A stretch of DNA of 33,511 nucleotides from a virus. The position numbers and the translations under genes were made by a program. Position 1 is the stretch's first letter, and the number at the start of each line of letters is the position of its first letter. Of the stretch, positions 12,647 to 20,109 are shown in pieces. The stretch lies in the IMG/VR virus record IMGVR_UViG_3300031565_000200, positions 1 to 33,511 of that record. One strand, 5' to 3'. The notes beneath the pieces were generated by a model, which was not told where the DNA came from, searched no databases, and worked only from the letters and a program-made list of their open reading frames with translations.

Positions 12647-13218
12647 GCCGTGACCTCCCTGATGAGTCCGTCTAGGCTCGCCTGCTCTATCGCGCTCGGC
12701 AGCGCCATAACGCCGTCGGGCACCAGAGACCAGTTCACAAGCCTGAATGCCAGGGCGACAGCCTCGGTGCACACTAGCCATCCGTCCTCCCCGTACGGCA
12801 GCTCGTAGGCGTGCAGCTTGCGGAACCAGTGCCCCGACCTGAGCACGCCCAGTTCAGCCTTGATGATGTTCCGGACCAGCCTGATGTACAGGGCGTAGTC
12901 ATACGGCGCCCGTCCGTACCTGGTCAGCTCTTCGCACGCACGCTCACGTGTGGCAAAGTCCAGGCTGACTGCCCTGTAGAATGTGACGTCGCTTCCGGCG
13001 TACATTGACAGCCTTCCGACAGCCAACCCTTTGTTGACGGACTCGAGTATGATGTAGTCGTCCCCACTCTTCCTCCAGACAAGGGCGTGGTGATGCCGGT
13101 CAGTCCAAGGCACGAACACCGAGCGCGCCAATAGCCCGAACGTGCCGGTGCCCTTAACGCGGATGATGTCAGCCGGCTCCAGGCCCATGTCTTTGATGGT
13201 TGCCTTGTCGATTATCAT
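12643..13218 (-). CDS. Permuted NlpC/P60-type (YiiX/C92-like) amidase
   Basis: 191 residues. The order of motifs is that of permuted papain-like enzymes: ADIIRVKGTG, then DRHHHALVWR (His), YIILESVNKG (Glu), ...YGRAPYDYALYIRL, and late LVCTEAVALAFRLVNW with the catalytic Cys after His. In the YiiX/YaeF (PF05708) group the Cys near the C-terminus and the His near the N-terminus form the active site. Such enzymes hydrolyse peptide or amide bonds in peptidoglycan or lipid-linked substrates. Next to the holin-like gene and downstream of tail genes: an endolysin or a virion-associated hydrolase. Confidence 0.72.
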   Translation of the reverse strand: MIIDKATIKDMGLEPADIIRVKGTGTFGLLARSVFVPWTDRHHHALVWRKSGDDYIILESVNKGLAVGRLSMYAGSDVTFYRAVSLDFATRERACEELTRYGRAPYDYALYIRLVRNIIKAELGVLRSGHWFRKLHAYELPYGEDGWLVCTEAVALAFRLVNWSLVPDGVMALPSAIEQASLDGLIREVTA

Positions 13219-13418
13219 TCTGTGTCCCTTTCATGATTGCGTATTTCGTCATCCATCCGGATGTCGTCAACCTCGACTACATTGTCATCCAGATGCGCCA
13301 GTCTTTGGCGCCAATATTTCACCTGGTCCATCATGGCATCGATAGCTATTGCGTTAGCTGCTATCGCCACGTCCGTTGGGTCAGGGGTGGCAGTCCCACT
13401 CCTTCCGTATGTCGCCAT
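13215..13418 (-). CDS. Hypothetical protein, 67 aa
   Basis: MATYGRSGTATPDPTDVAIAANAIAIDAMMDQVKYWRQRLAHLDDNVVEVDD... after GAGGAGG. A helical segment (ANAIAIDAMMDQVKYWRQRLAHL) with amphipathic character and an acidic tail. Four-base ATGA overlap with the amidase-like gene. Between the tail-tip and lysis genes; could be a small tail or chaperone protein. Not recognised. Confidence 0.6.
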   Translation of the reverse strand: MATYGRSGTATPDPTDVAIAANAIAIDAMMDQVKYWRQRLAHLDDNVVEVDDIRMDDEIRNHERDTE

Positions 13419-13429
13419 GTTCCCCTCCT

Positions 13430-16318
13430 CTACTCCGCCAGCTGTATCACCAGCCTGGGCGGGTAGTTCGTGTTGATGTTATCGAATCGAGCATATTCGT
13501 TCGTATACCCGTCTTCCTCGTCATTGTCGCTCTCGACTATGTCCCAATGGCTCCTGAGCCCGAATCTCGTGATGCCTTCAGGCGCAAGCAGATTTAGGCC
13601 GCTAGAGTTCAGCTCCAAGACCAGCCACAGCCCGCCATGAATCATCGTCTCGGCGCCTTGCTGCACGGTCTCCGGCTCAAGGACGCCATAGTCTGTGGCG
13701 GCCAGAGGATTGGCCAGCGTGCTCGGGTCGACAACCACGAGATTCCATGGCCTGTCGTCGATGAAGCTCTCCTTGACGTGCATGAGGACGAAGGCTGCTA
13801 TAGGTGAGTCTGTCGGCAGCAAAAGAGACGTATCGAACTCAAGGAAGCCACGCCACAGGCTGCCGTTGAATCCGAGGAAGCTGTAGTACAACTGCTGCCC
13901 GACGACTATCTCGTCGGGGTCGGTGTACGGATTGTGACTGGAGCCGTCATTCTCGACGTAGTTTGCCTCCGCCTCATCGTGCATTTCCTGATAGGTACCT
14001 TCATCGGAATAGTTGCGGAAATATCCGTCGTGGAGTACCGAAAAGGCCTTGTACCGGTTGACGGTCCACAATTGCCACCATGTCTGCCAGAGCCCGTCGC
14101 TGGCGTCCCACTCGTGCTCTACGCCCTCGATATGGTATTCCTTCGATAATGCCGCCGGGTTGTCGGCCGTGTTCAGGTTGAACGTTATCCTTGTCGATAT
14201 GTCATAACCCAGCACTACCGGAAACAGGTTGTCCGGGTCGGCCTGCGGCTTCACGAGCAGCAGGTCGCACCTTAGCTTTGACGTCGTGAACCTCTTGGCC
14301 AGGACGAACGCCTGGACGAAGGCGTCGGTGCTGAAGTACAGCTGAGACTCCTTGCGGACAAGCTCCCTCGGACCTTGCTCGGTGGCCGCGTCGCCAACGA
14401 CGACCTGCTGCGGGTCTATCCCCGGCCCGAGAATCTTGACCTGGTTGTAGATGAACATGTCGTCGTCGACCAGACTCGGGTGGACGTACTTCTGGGCCGT
14501 GTCGTCGTCATTGAAGGTGGCCTGGGAGGTGTTGTACGGTGACGCCATCCTCGCGGACGAGTCCTGGAAGGTGGTCTTGCCATCCCTCGCCACGAAGAGC
14601 AACCCATCCTCCGCCTCGGCCACCGCTTGCATGTGCCCTAAGACATTGGTGCCCTCGTCTTTAGGCTCGTGCTCAATGACGTAATGCTGTCCAGCGTCTA
14701 TGTCCATAAGTCCCGCGGGCACTCCCATCTCGAGCAGGCAGTCCTTTATGCGCTGTCCGCTGAGGACGGCAGGGAACTTCTTGACGTGGGCATTGGCGGA
14801 GTAACTGTTGATGACTGACTCCGTGAAGATGATGAGCTTCAGCGCCTCAGACACCTGCTGGATTATCTTTGTCTCTGTTACCTCATCCTGATACAGCCTG
14901 ACGGACTGGCCCTCATGCAGGAAGTCGACGCTCTCCAGGTGCACGTGGCTGTCCCCTGAGTTGGCGGCCTCAGTCAATTTGATATTGGCGCCTGTCAGCG
15001 AGTACCTTGCGAATGACTTGAAAAAGTCAACGCACTCCAGCGTCATTATCGGTGACGCTCCTCCCTCGTTGTCAGCTCTCCAGCCTGGATGATATGCCTC
15101 GCTGACGCCGTACCATATCGGATAATATACGCCGTCCCAATAGTACCGCAGCCTGGTCAGCGTCAGCGGCTTGACATTCGGGTAGTAGATGCCAGCCGGG
15201 TTGTAGCGCCACCAGTCTCCGTCGTCGTTGTTCAAGGCGACTACCGCCGTGCCCGCCTCCACCTTGTCCAGCTCATGCATTCGGCCGCGCTTTGTGCGGA
15301 ACGCCATCAGGTCCTGCGTGACGTCAGTCCAGGCAGGCGACGCGGTAAATATCGGCTGGTCAAATGCCTGTTCCAAGATGAGCCCGAATGTCGGGTACTC
15401 GAACCGCAACATCGGCTCCTTGTCCTCTATGCTCGGCTCATAAAAGTTGACGTACCGTTCGCCGAGACCCGGCTCACTGTCATTGAAGTCGAGCCCGTTG
15501 ACCAGCCCAAGGCGCAGCATGCCGCCGAGCGCGGCAATTACGGCCGCCTTGCCGACATCATTCAGTATGACCTCGAGGTAGCCGTCAACGTCAGGTATGC
15601 CGCCGCCTTCCCAGTAGCCATAGCTGACGAACTGGACATCGCCCCAGTCGCTTGTCTGCAGCGGATTCTCATGGCTGGCCGGCGTCACGAACCCGCCCTC
15701 GCCGCCGCCAGTACTTTTCGCCTTGACGCACAGCCGCAGCTTGACGACATCGACGACAGCCCCCTCATACGCGCTGAGGTCGAACTCCAGATAGCCGCGC
15801 TGTATGAACCATGAGGCCGTGAGCGATACGCCGCACCCGGGGTCGTCTTGCAATGATAAGCTCATGCCGGCTCGGGCCTGTTCGAACGTGCCCCAGGTGG
15901 AATTGATGCGGTACTTGCCGCCGGCGTCAAGCTCCGCTATGACATCGAATGGCGTCCTGGGTATCAGCGTGACGAACCATGACTCATCTCCGTAGTCATA
16001 CCCTGCCGGACTGCAAGCGTAAGCCCTGACGTAGTATGTGGTCCCCCAAGACAGGCCGGTCATTTCGCCGGTGAACGCACCTGTCCCGAACACGCCGGCC
16101 TCGTCTGCATAGTCGTCATACCCGCTTGATTCCGGCGGGACATTGCCGGGATTGCCATGGTACGCCTTCCCGTACACAAATCCTCGGTGGGTCACCATGC
16201 CGCCGTCATCCGTTATCGTTCCGTTGCCCGTCGACTTCACGTAGCCAGGGTCGGCGTCCTCGGTCGTCACGTTCGGTATCGTGTACGCCATTGCTGGAGA
16301 GCCGACATCAATAGCCAT
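13430..16318 (-). CDS. Large tail-tip / receptor-binding protein, 962 aa
   Basis: Start at MAIDVGSPAMAY, nine bases after GGAGG. Residues 1-130 resemble a fibronectin-type or carbohydrate-binding beta-sandwich (GTITDDGGMVTHRGFVYG...GLSWGTTYYVRAYACSPAG). Residues ~130-300 form a jelly-roll-like module (YLEFDLSAYEGAVVDVVKLRLCVKAKS). From ~310, 'FRTKRGRMHELDKVEAGTAVVALNNDDG' and 'VKPLTLTRLRYYW...YPIWYGV' match tail-tip hub proteins of siphoviruses. A further beta module lies near residues 795-950, similar to the second one (FLGFNGSLWRGFLEFDTSLL). It probably forms the tail tip and contacts the receptor. No separate Dit or Tal gene is seen. Confidence 0.78.
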   Translation of the reverse strand: MAIDVGSPAMAYTIPNVTTEDADPGYVKSTGNGTITDDGGMVTHRGFVYGKAYHGNPGNVPPESSGYDDYADEAGVFGTGAFTGEMTGLSWGTTYYVRAYACSPAGYDYGDESWFVTLIPRTPFDVIAELDAGGKYRINSTWGTFEQARAGMSLSLQDDPGCGVSLTASWFIQRGYLEFDLSAYEGAVVDVVKLRLCVKAKSTGGGEGGFVTPASHENPLQTSDWGDVQFVSYGYWEGGGIPDVDGYLEVILNDVGKAAVIAALGGMLRLGLVNGLDFNDSEPGLGERYVNFYEPSIEDKEPMLRFEYPTFGLILEQAFDQPIFTASPAWTDVTQDLMAFRTKRGRMHELDKVEAGTAVVALNNDDGDWWRYNPAGIYYPNVKPLTLTRLRYYWDGVYYPIWYGVSEAYHPGWRADNEGGASPIMTLECVDFFKSFARYSLTGANIKLTEAANSGDSHVHLESVDFLHEGQSVRLYQDEVTETKIIQQVSEALKLIIFTESVINSYSANAHVKKFPAVLSGQRIKDCLLEMGVPAGLMDIDAGQHYVIEHEPKDEGTNVLGHMQAVAEAEDGLLFVARDGKTTFQDSSARMASPYNTSQATFNDDDTAQKYVHPSLVDDDMFIYNQVKILGPGIDPQQVVVGDAATEQGPRELVRKESQLYFSTDAFVQAFVLAKRFTTSKLRCDLLLVKPQADPDNLFPVVLGYDISTRITFNLNTADNPAALSKEYHIEGVEHEWDASDGLWQTWWQLWTVNRYKAFSVLHDGYFRNYSDEGTYQEMHDEAEANYVENDGSSHNPYTDPDEIVVGQQLYYSFLGFNGSLWRGFLEFDTSLLLPTDSPIAAFVLMHVKESFIDDRPWNLVVVDPSTLANPLAATDYGVLEPETVQQGAETMIHGGLWLVLELNSSGLNLLAPEGITRFGLRSHWDIVESDNDEEDGYTNEYARFDNINTNYPPRLVIQLAE

Positions 16319-16799
16319 CTGTGCCCGCCTCCTTCAGCCTCGCCTTCATCGTTTCGGCCAGGTCTTCCAAGGCTGCCTTCGGCAATAGCATTGTCCTGCC
16401 TGGCCCCTTGATTGCCTTGAGCATTCGCTGTACTCCAGGAATGTCATGTGCCGCGAGCCTGTCATGTATGCTGGTCAATGTGGACTCGTCGAATAGTCTT
16501 TTGATAATGACTTCAACGTCATCTCTGGTGGCTTCGGGGTCTACGGCAATGAAGTGACTAATGTGGAAGCCTAGGGCTAGCTCTTCCGGCAAGCTGGCTT
16601 CCCATTTTTTATAAGCGTCCATGTCCAGCGGCACGCCGTCTTTGTCCGTCTTGCCTGGGTAGCCTCCCGGCGGTATGACCGGGACGTGTATCAGGTAGTC
16701 ATTATACGCCGAGTCGTATGCGTCAAGCTCGACGTCAACCCGAACCATCACCTTGCCGTCAGCCGGCATCACCCCATTTGTGTTTATGGCCGTCTTCAT
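16308..16799 (-). CDS. Hypothetical tail-region protein, 163 aa
   Basis: MKTAINTNGVMPADGKVMVRVDVELDAYDS..., GGAGG site five bases upstream. N-terminal beta segment, then alpha-rich C-terminus (ATRDDVEVIIKRLFDESTLTSIHDRLAAHDIPGVQRMLKAIKGPG). Its place between the tape measure and tail-tip genes is where Dit or tail-tip adaptors usually sit, but no Dit signature is visible. Confidence 0.68.
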   Translation of the reverse strand: MKTAINTNGVMPADGKVMVRVDVELDAYDSAYNDYLIHVPVIPPGGYPGKTDKDGVPLDMDAYKKWEASLPEELALGFHISHFIAVDPEATRDDVEVIIKRLFDESTLTSIHDRLAAHDIPGVQRMLKAIKGPGRTMLLPKAALEDLAETMKARLKEAGTDGY

Positions 16800-16810
16800 C
16801 CGCGCCTCCT

Positions 16811-17449
16811 TTATTTTATTCCTGTGCTTCCGCTCCGGCTACCCTTGAGCAGCAGACCCTTCTGAACGTTGTCGGTCAACCGCCTCTCGGACACAACAGA
16901 CCCGGCTATGTGCTGGTTGATTGTGATATTCTGCTGGGCGTTGGGGTTGGCCGTCGGACCGGAGCTCATCCTGGAGGCTCCGTAGACCGCTGCCCCGGCC
17001 ACTCCCGCGCCTATCGCCAGGGTCGCCCACCCGGCCGGCCCCGAGAACGCCTGCGTCAGTATCTGGGCCACTCGGAGCGCCTTGAGTGCGTTCACCATCT
17101 GCCCAATGGCCCCGATGAACCCGGCGGCCGAGCCGACCACGGTCATTATCGCGCCCGTCATCATGACAATGTTGCCGATGCTCTTCAGCGTCTCGTTGTT
17201 CGTAGACTGCATTGCCAGGCCGAGGGCAAGGAACGTGGTGCCCATGTACCTCACGCCTGACGACATCTCCATGAATGCCTGCTTGTTGCTGACCAGCGTA
17301 TTGCTGACGCCGCCTATCGAATCGCCCATTGTCGTGCTGGACGTCCGAACAATGTTGGCCGTCTGCTTCACTGTCTCGCCGAAGGCCACCATCTGGGGCG
17401 ACGCGTTGTCCCGCATCTCCAGCATGACCTGCATGTTCGTCTCGTTCAT
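16811..17449 (-). CDS. Very short tail tape measure protein, 212 aa
   Basis: Directly follows the G/GT chaperone pair (ATGA overlap), the standard position for the tape measure. The N-terminal MQVMLEMRDNASPQMVAFGETVKQTANIV matches tape-measure starts. A hydrophobic helix-rich centre (SIGNIVMMTGAIMTVVGSAAGFIGAIGQMV; PAGWATLAIGAGVAGAAVYG) follows. The C-terminus ITINQHIAGSVVSERRLTDNVQKGLL resembles the usual tape-measure end. Most siphovirus tape measures exceed 600 residues; at ~1.5 angstrom per residue this one predicts a tail near 30 nm. Confidence 0.75.
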   Translation of the reverse strand: MNETNMQVMLEMRDNASPQMVAFGETVKQTANIVRTSSTTMGDSIGGVSNTLVSNKQAFMEMSSGVRYMGTTFLALGLAMQSTNNETLKSIGNIVMMTGAIMTVVGSAAGFIGAIGQMVNALKALRVAQILTQAFSGPAGWATLAIGAGVAGAAVYGASRMSSGPTANPNAQQNITINQHIAGSVVSERRLTDNVQKGLLLKGSRSGSTGIK

Positions 17450-18050
17450 AGTATCATCTCCTGTCCCTGCTCGATTGTCCTCTTGACGGAGCCGTACAGC
17501 AGGATGGCGTCGACCAAGCTCTGCGGCATGCCGTCCAGCTCGGTGAGCGTGGGCCTACAGCCCGTCTCAACGATGATGAACGCGTCCTTCGCCGCCGGAG
17601 GTATGTTCTTCTTCATTTGCAGCGCCACGAATATCCCCTCCGCAAGGGACTTCTTTACGAGGCGCCGGACACTAAAGGGACCGGCCTGTACAGCCTGTCC
17701 ATCTCCTTCACCAGGGCCTTGTACTGCTCCCTGGTCAGCTTGGTGTCGATGGTGTCGTGGTCCACCGGTCCGTCGATGGTCCACTCGACCACTTGGTTGA
17801 CGATGAACAGCTCGTTGATGGCGTCGTTGTCCACGTTGGTCATGTCCACCATGTAGTCAACCGCCGGCAGCGTCTCCATCTTCTCCAGCTCGGACATCTT
17901 GACCTTGCCGTCCTTGCCAATCATCTCCAGCGGAGTCATGTACTTCCGCAGCTCTGCCTCGTGCAACCGGGCGGTCCTGCGCAGCACTTCCTTGTACACA
18001 GTAGCGCTGTCGCCACCGCCCAGGTCTATCTTGACCGTCTCCAGCTTCAT
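17446..18050 (-). CDS. Tail assembly chaperone GT fusion (-1 frameshift product)
   Basis: Predicted 201-residue product joining 18050-17673 to 17673-17446 in the -1 frame. It shares residues 1-126 with the shorter chaperone, then continues SVRRLVKKSLAEGIFVALQMKKNIPPAAKDAFIIVETG...QEMIL. No independent start with a ribosome binding site exists for the second frame, whose 5' part overlaps the first gene. As in lambda G/GT, the long form is made in small amounts and recruits the tape measure to the tail tube protein. Its stop overlaps the tape measure start. Confidence 0.78.
17655..18050 (-). CDS. Tail assembly chaperone (G-type), 131 aa
   Basis: MKLETVKIDLGGGDSATVYKEVLRRTARLHEAELRKYMTP..., typical of G-type chaperones: beta-rich start, then an acidic helical body (KMSELEKMETLPAVDYMVDMTNVDNDAINELFIVNQVVEWTIDG). 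AAGGAGG upstream. First gene behind regulatory element copy D, so the tail genes may form a late unit starting here. Position between tail tube and tape measure supports the assignment. Confidence 0.75.
   Translation of the reverse strand: MKLETVKIDLGGGDSATVYKEVLRRTARLHEAELRKYMTPLEMIGKDGKVKMSELEKMETLPAVDYMVDMTNVDNDAINELFIVNQVVEWTIDGPVDHDTIDTKLTREQYKALVKEMDRLYRPVPLVSGAS
17673..17679 (-). other. -1 ribosomal frameshift slippery site CCCTTTA
   Basis: Minus-strand C CCT TTA is an exact X XXY YYZ heptamer: the zero-frame codons CCT TTA re-pair as CCC TTT after a -1 slip, entering the downstream open frame. It lies 16 bases before the zero-frame stop. A short TCCC/GGGGA stem is possible about 25 bases downstream. 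Confidence 0.85.
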
Positions 18051-18077
18051 AGCGTGCCTCCTTCATCATTCGTGTGT

Positions 18078-18151
18078 CGCGATTCTGGGCACCCCAAACT
18101 GTCCATGAGTGTAAACCTATAGGCCCTTCGGCCGACAAGCCCCATTTCGCG
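18078..18151 (-). promoter_or_regulatory. Repeated promoter/operator element, copy D
   Basis: Core CTATAGGTTTACACTC (minus, 18122-18107). Flanked by CGCGATTCTGGGCACCCC (18078-18095) and the imperfect complement GACAAGCCCCATTTCGCG (18134-18151). Nearly identical to copy C downstream of the core. 57 bases before the tail chaperone ATG, in a 127-base gap behind the tail tube stop. Confidence 0.65.
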
Positions 18152-18177
18152 TCTGGTGAGCCCTGGTGGTACTCCGG

Positions 18178-18666
18178 CTATGCGGTGCTCGAAGTAACGC
18201 CGTTATCAGCATGGAACTCAGCGTGGACGGCAATGTAGTCGCCGACCCGGCTCGTTATCTCGTAGACCGGAAGGTAGACGTTGCCGCTTATCTTCGAGTT
18301 GCCCGTGGTCGTGCCAGCCGGGTAGTACTCGAAGGCCCTCAGCGCCTTGGCCACCCACATCGCGTTCAGCACCGTGTGCACGCCGACTGACGTGACCATG
18401 TTGAACAGGAACTCGACCGAGAAGTGGACCACAAGAATGGACGGCCCAGGGCGTTCGCCTACCGAACCCCACGTGGTTATGTCATTCATCTTGTACTGCC
18501 CCGGCAGTCCCCTGAGCTCCTTGACGTACGGCGACAGTATCTGGAGTGACGAGCCGTCGTTCACCTTGAGGACGCTGACCTCAGCGTCGAAGTACGTGTC
18601 CTGGTCCGCGACCAGCGGTATGCCCAGCATACCCAGTAGCCATTGTAGAATCCTTGCCTTGTGCAT
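18178..18666 (-). CDS. Major tail tube protein (probable)
   Basis: 162 residues. Position (after the tail terminator, before the chaperones) is that of the tail tube. The beta-rich sequence ends 'LPVYEITSRVGDYIAVHAEFHADNGVTSSTA', closely resembling tube proteins whose last strand is 'G-D-x-x-x-x-x-x-E-F-x-x-x-G-x-x-T'. Also DAEVSVLKVNDGSSLQILSPYVKELRGLPGQY, a common tube start motif. Subunits stack into the rings that the tape measure measures. The N-terminus has a short hydrophobic helix (ILQWLLGMLGIPLV), unusual for a tube protein, perhaps an unused upstream start. Confidence 0.68.
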   Translation of the reverse strand: MHKARILQWLLGMLGIPLVADQDTYFDAEVSVLKVNDGSSLQILSPYVKELRGLPGQYKMNDITTWGSVGERPGPSILVVHFSVEFLFNMVTSVGVHTVLNAMWVAKALRAFEYYPAGTTTGNSKISGNVYLPVYEITSRVGDYIAVHAEFHADNGVTSSTA

Positions 18667-18679
18667 TGTGCTCCTCCTT

Positions 18680-19147
18680 CTAGTAGTCTTCTGCCTGCTC
18701 CAGCGTCACTGGTATCATGATGCCCTGCAGGAAGGGCTGTGTGTTCATCGGCTCCGTGACAGCCGCCTGCCCGGTCAGCTTCACCACATAGTTGATGTTG
18801 TCTTTTGCCGTGCGCAGCAATTCCACAATCCCGACGGCGTACCGGCAAAGCCTGCGGAACCTGGCCTCAACGTTGTCGTCGCCAACGAACACGAGAATGG
18901 TGATGCTGTTCGTCAGCATGAGGCTGGCAAGCCGCTGCTCCTTTGGCGTAAACCCACTGCCGGCAATCACTATCGACGGTGCCTCCGGCGTGGACTGCGG
19001 CATATTGCCGGTGTAGTATGTCTTGATGCTGTCGAGAACATAGACATCGGCGTACCTGGAATTGAGCGCCGTTATCTTGGCCGGCATCTGCGCCTCTAGG
19101 TAAGCCTGCAGGTCATCGACAGCCGCTTCCAACAGTTCAATAGTCAT
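18680..19147 (-). CDS. Tail terminator / tail completion protein (probable)
   Basis: 155 residues from MTIELLEAAVDDLQ, whose ATG shares bases with the preceding stop (ATGA) and has GGAGG in front. Layout: N-terminal helix (LEAAVDDLQAYLEAQMPAKITALN), beta strands with ITILVFVGDD, second helix VEARFRRLCRYAVGIVELL and final beta strand. This matches the gpU/gp17-like tail completion fold; order between the Mu-G-like protein and tail tube agrees. No diagnostic motif. Confidence 0.6.
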   Translation of the reverse strand: MTIELLEAAVDDLQAYLEAQMPAKITALNSRYADVYVLDSIKTYYTGNMPQSTPEAPSIVIAGSGFTPKEQRLASLMLTNSITILVFVGDDNVEARFRRLCRYAVGIVELLRTAKDNINYVVKLTGQAAVTEPMNTQPFLQGIMIPVTLEQAEDY

Positions 19148-19626
19148 GCTAGATGTGCCTCCTTCGCCTTGTCGTATATGTAGTTGTGTATCATCTTCAC
19201 CCATCCGGTCTTGTCCGGCTCTGTCAGCGCCACCACCTTCCTCATCGGCAGGTTGGTCTTGAACGAGCCTTGCTGGTGGTATACCGGGTACCGCATAGAC
19301 GGCGGCCCTATCCGCAGCCTCAGCGGCTCAGACATGACATTCATGCCGATGCCCATGGCGAACTGGCCCCACATCTGCCCGGTCAGGCGCATCAGCGGCT
19401 GGCCGGGATAGTTGCGCATCTTCCACGCCTCGTAGTCCGGGCTCAGTTGCTGCCACGGAACGCCGGACCTGCCGCCCAAAGAGTCGAACTGCTCGGTCTC
19501 TATGCGGTGGAAGTCAGCCTTAATCTGGTCCCACACCTTGCGGTAGTCCTTGACCGCATCGCCGTACCGGCTGAACGCCCTCATCATGGCCACGTCACCG
19601 AGTATAGTGAAGCTTACAGTCAGCAA
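19144..19626 (-). CDS. Mu gpG-like virion morphogenesis protein
   Basis: 160 residues from a TTG start seven bases after AAGGAG; a longer frame overlaps the previous gene and has no site. The signature 'GGRSGVPWQQLSPDYEAWKMRNYPGQPLMRLTGQMWG' matches phage virion morphogenesis proteins (gpG of Mu, PF05069: W-x-x-L-x-x-x-[TY]...K...P-L-M-x-L-T-G-x-L). The later beta strands RLRIGPPSMRYPVYHQQGS are also conserved. These proteins build the head-tail neck. Confidence 0.8.
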   Translation of the reverse strand: MLTVSFTILGDVAMMRAFSRYGDAVKDYRKVWDQIKADFHRIETEQFDSLGGRSGVPWQQLSPDYEAWKMRNYPGQPLMRLTGQMWGQFAMGIGMNVMSEPLRLRIGPPSMRYPVYHQQGSFKTNLPMRKVVALTEPDKTGWVKMIHNYIYDKAKEAHLA

Positions 19627-19627
19627 T

Positions 19628-20089
19628 CTAGAACTCCTTATTTTTGCCAAATTTCGGGCGCGCCCAGCCTGGGTCGTCTGTCGGCTCTGTGTCGTTCGCC
19701 TTGTTCTCGCCGAAGAAGCTGAACGGCAGGGCCTCGGCGGTGGTGCCTGTCGGAAGGTTGCCCTCCCTCAGCCACTTGAGCCCGTCGGTGTACTGCTTCC
19801 AGTGCATGGCGGAGGCGGCCGTGCCTCCCATCATGCCCTGCGCCTCCGGGAACATCGCCCGCTCGGCCATGGCCGCGGCGCCCACCGCGTTAAGCTGCTT
19901 GAGGAACGTGACGAACACGGCCGGAGTGGTTATCGGCACAGCAAGACCCCTGCCCTGCAGGACCGTGTCAATCTCGCCTGCTATCTGGTCGACGTATGCC
20001 TGCACTTGCGTGATGGTGGGCGTGGTCGCGGCACCGTATGTCCTGGTCGGATTCAGCGTCTGTACGTCTGTCGTCGTGCAATAGCTCAT
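19628..20089 (-). CDS. Head-tail connector protein (gp6/DUF1320-like)
   Basis: 153 residues. 'YCTTTDVQTLNPTRTYGAATTPTITQVQAYVDQIAGEIDTVLQGRGLAVPIT' is the standard N-terminus of head-completion adaptors: a short strand, then a long helix carrying 'V-x-x-Y-I-x-x-x-x-x-E-I-x-x-x-L-x-x-x-G-x-x-V-P'. A helical middle (LKQLNAVGAAAMAERAMF) follows. GAGGAGG upstream. The protein joins the portal ring to the tail. The gene lies after the adhesin gene, so the head module is split by that insertion. Confidence 0.75.
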   Translation of the reverse strand: MSYCTTTDVQTLNPTRTYGAATTPTITQVQAYVDQIAGEIDTVLQGRGLAVPITTPAVFVTFLKQLNAVGAAAMAERAMFPEAQGMMGGTAASAMHWKQYTDGLKWLREGNLPTGTTAEALPFSFFGENKANDTEPTDDPGWARPKFGKNKEF

Positions 20090-20109
20090 GATGATTCCTC
20101 CTCGACCGC

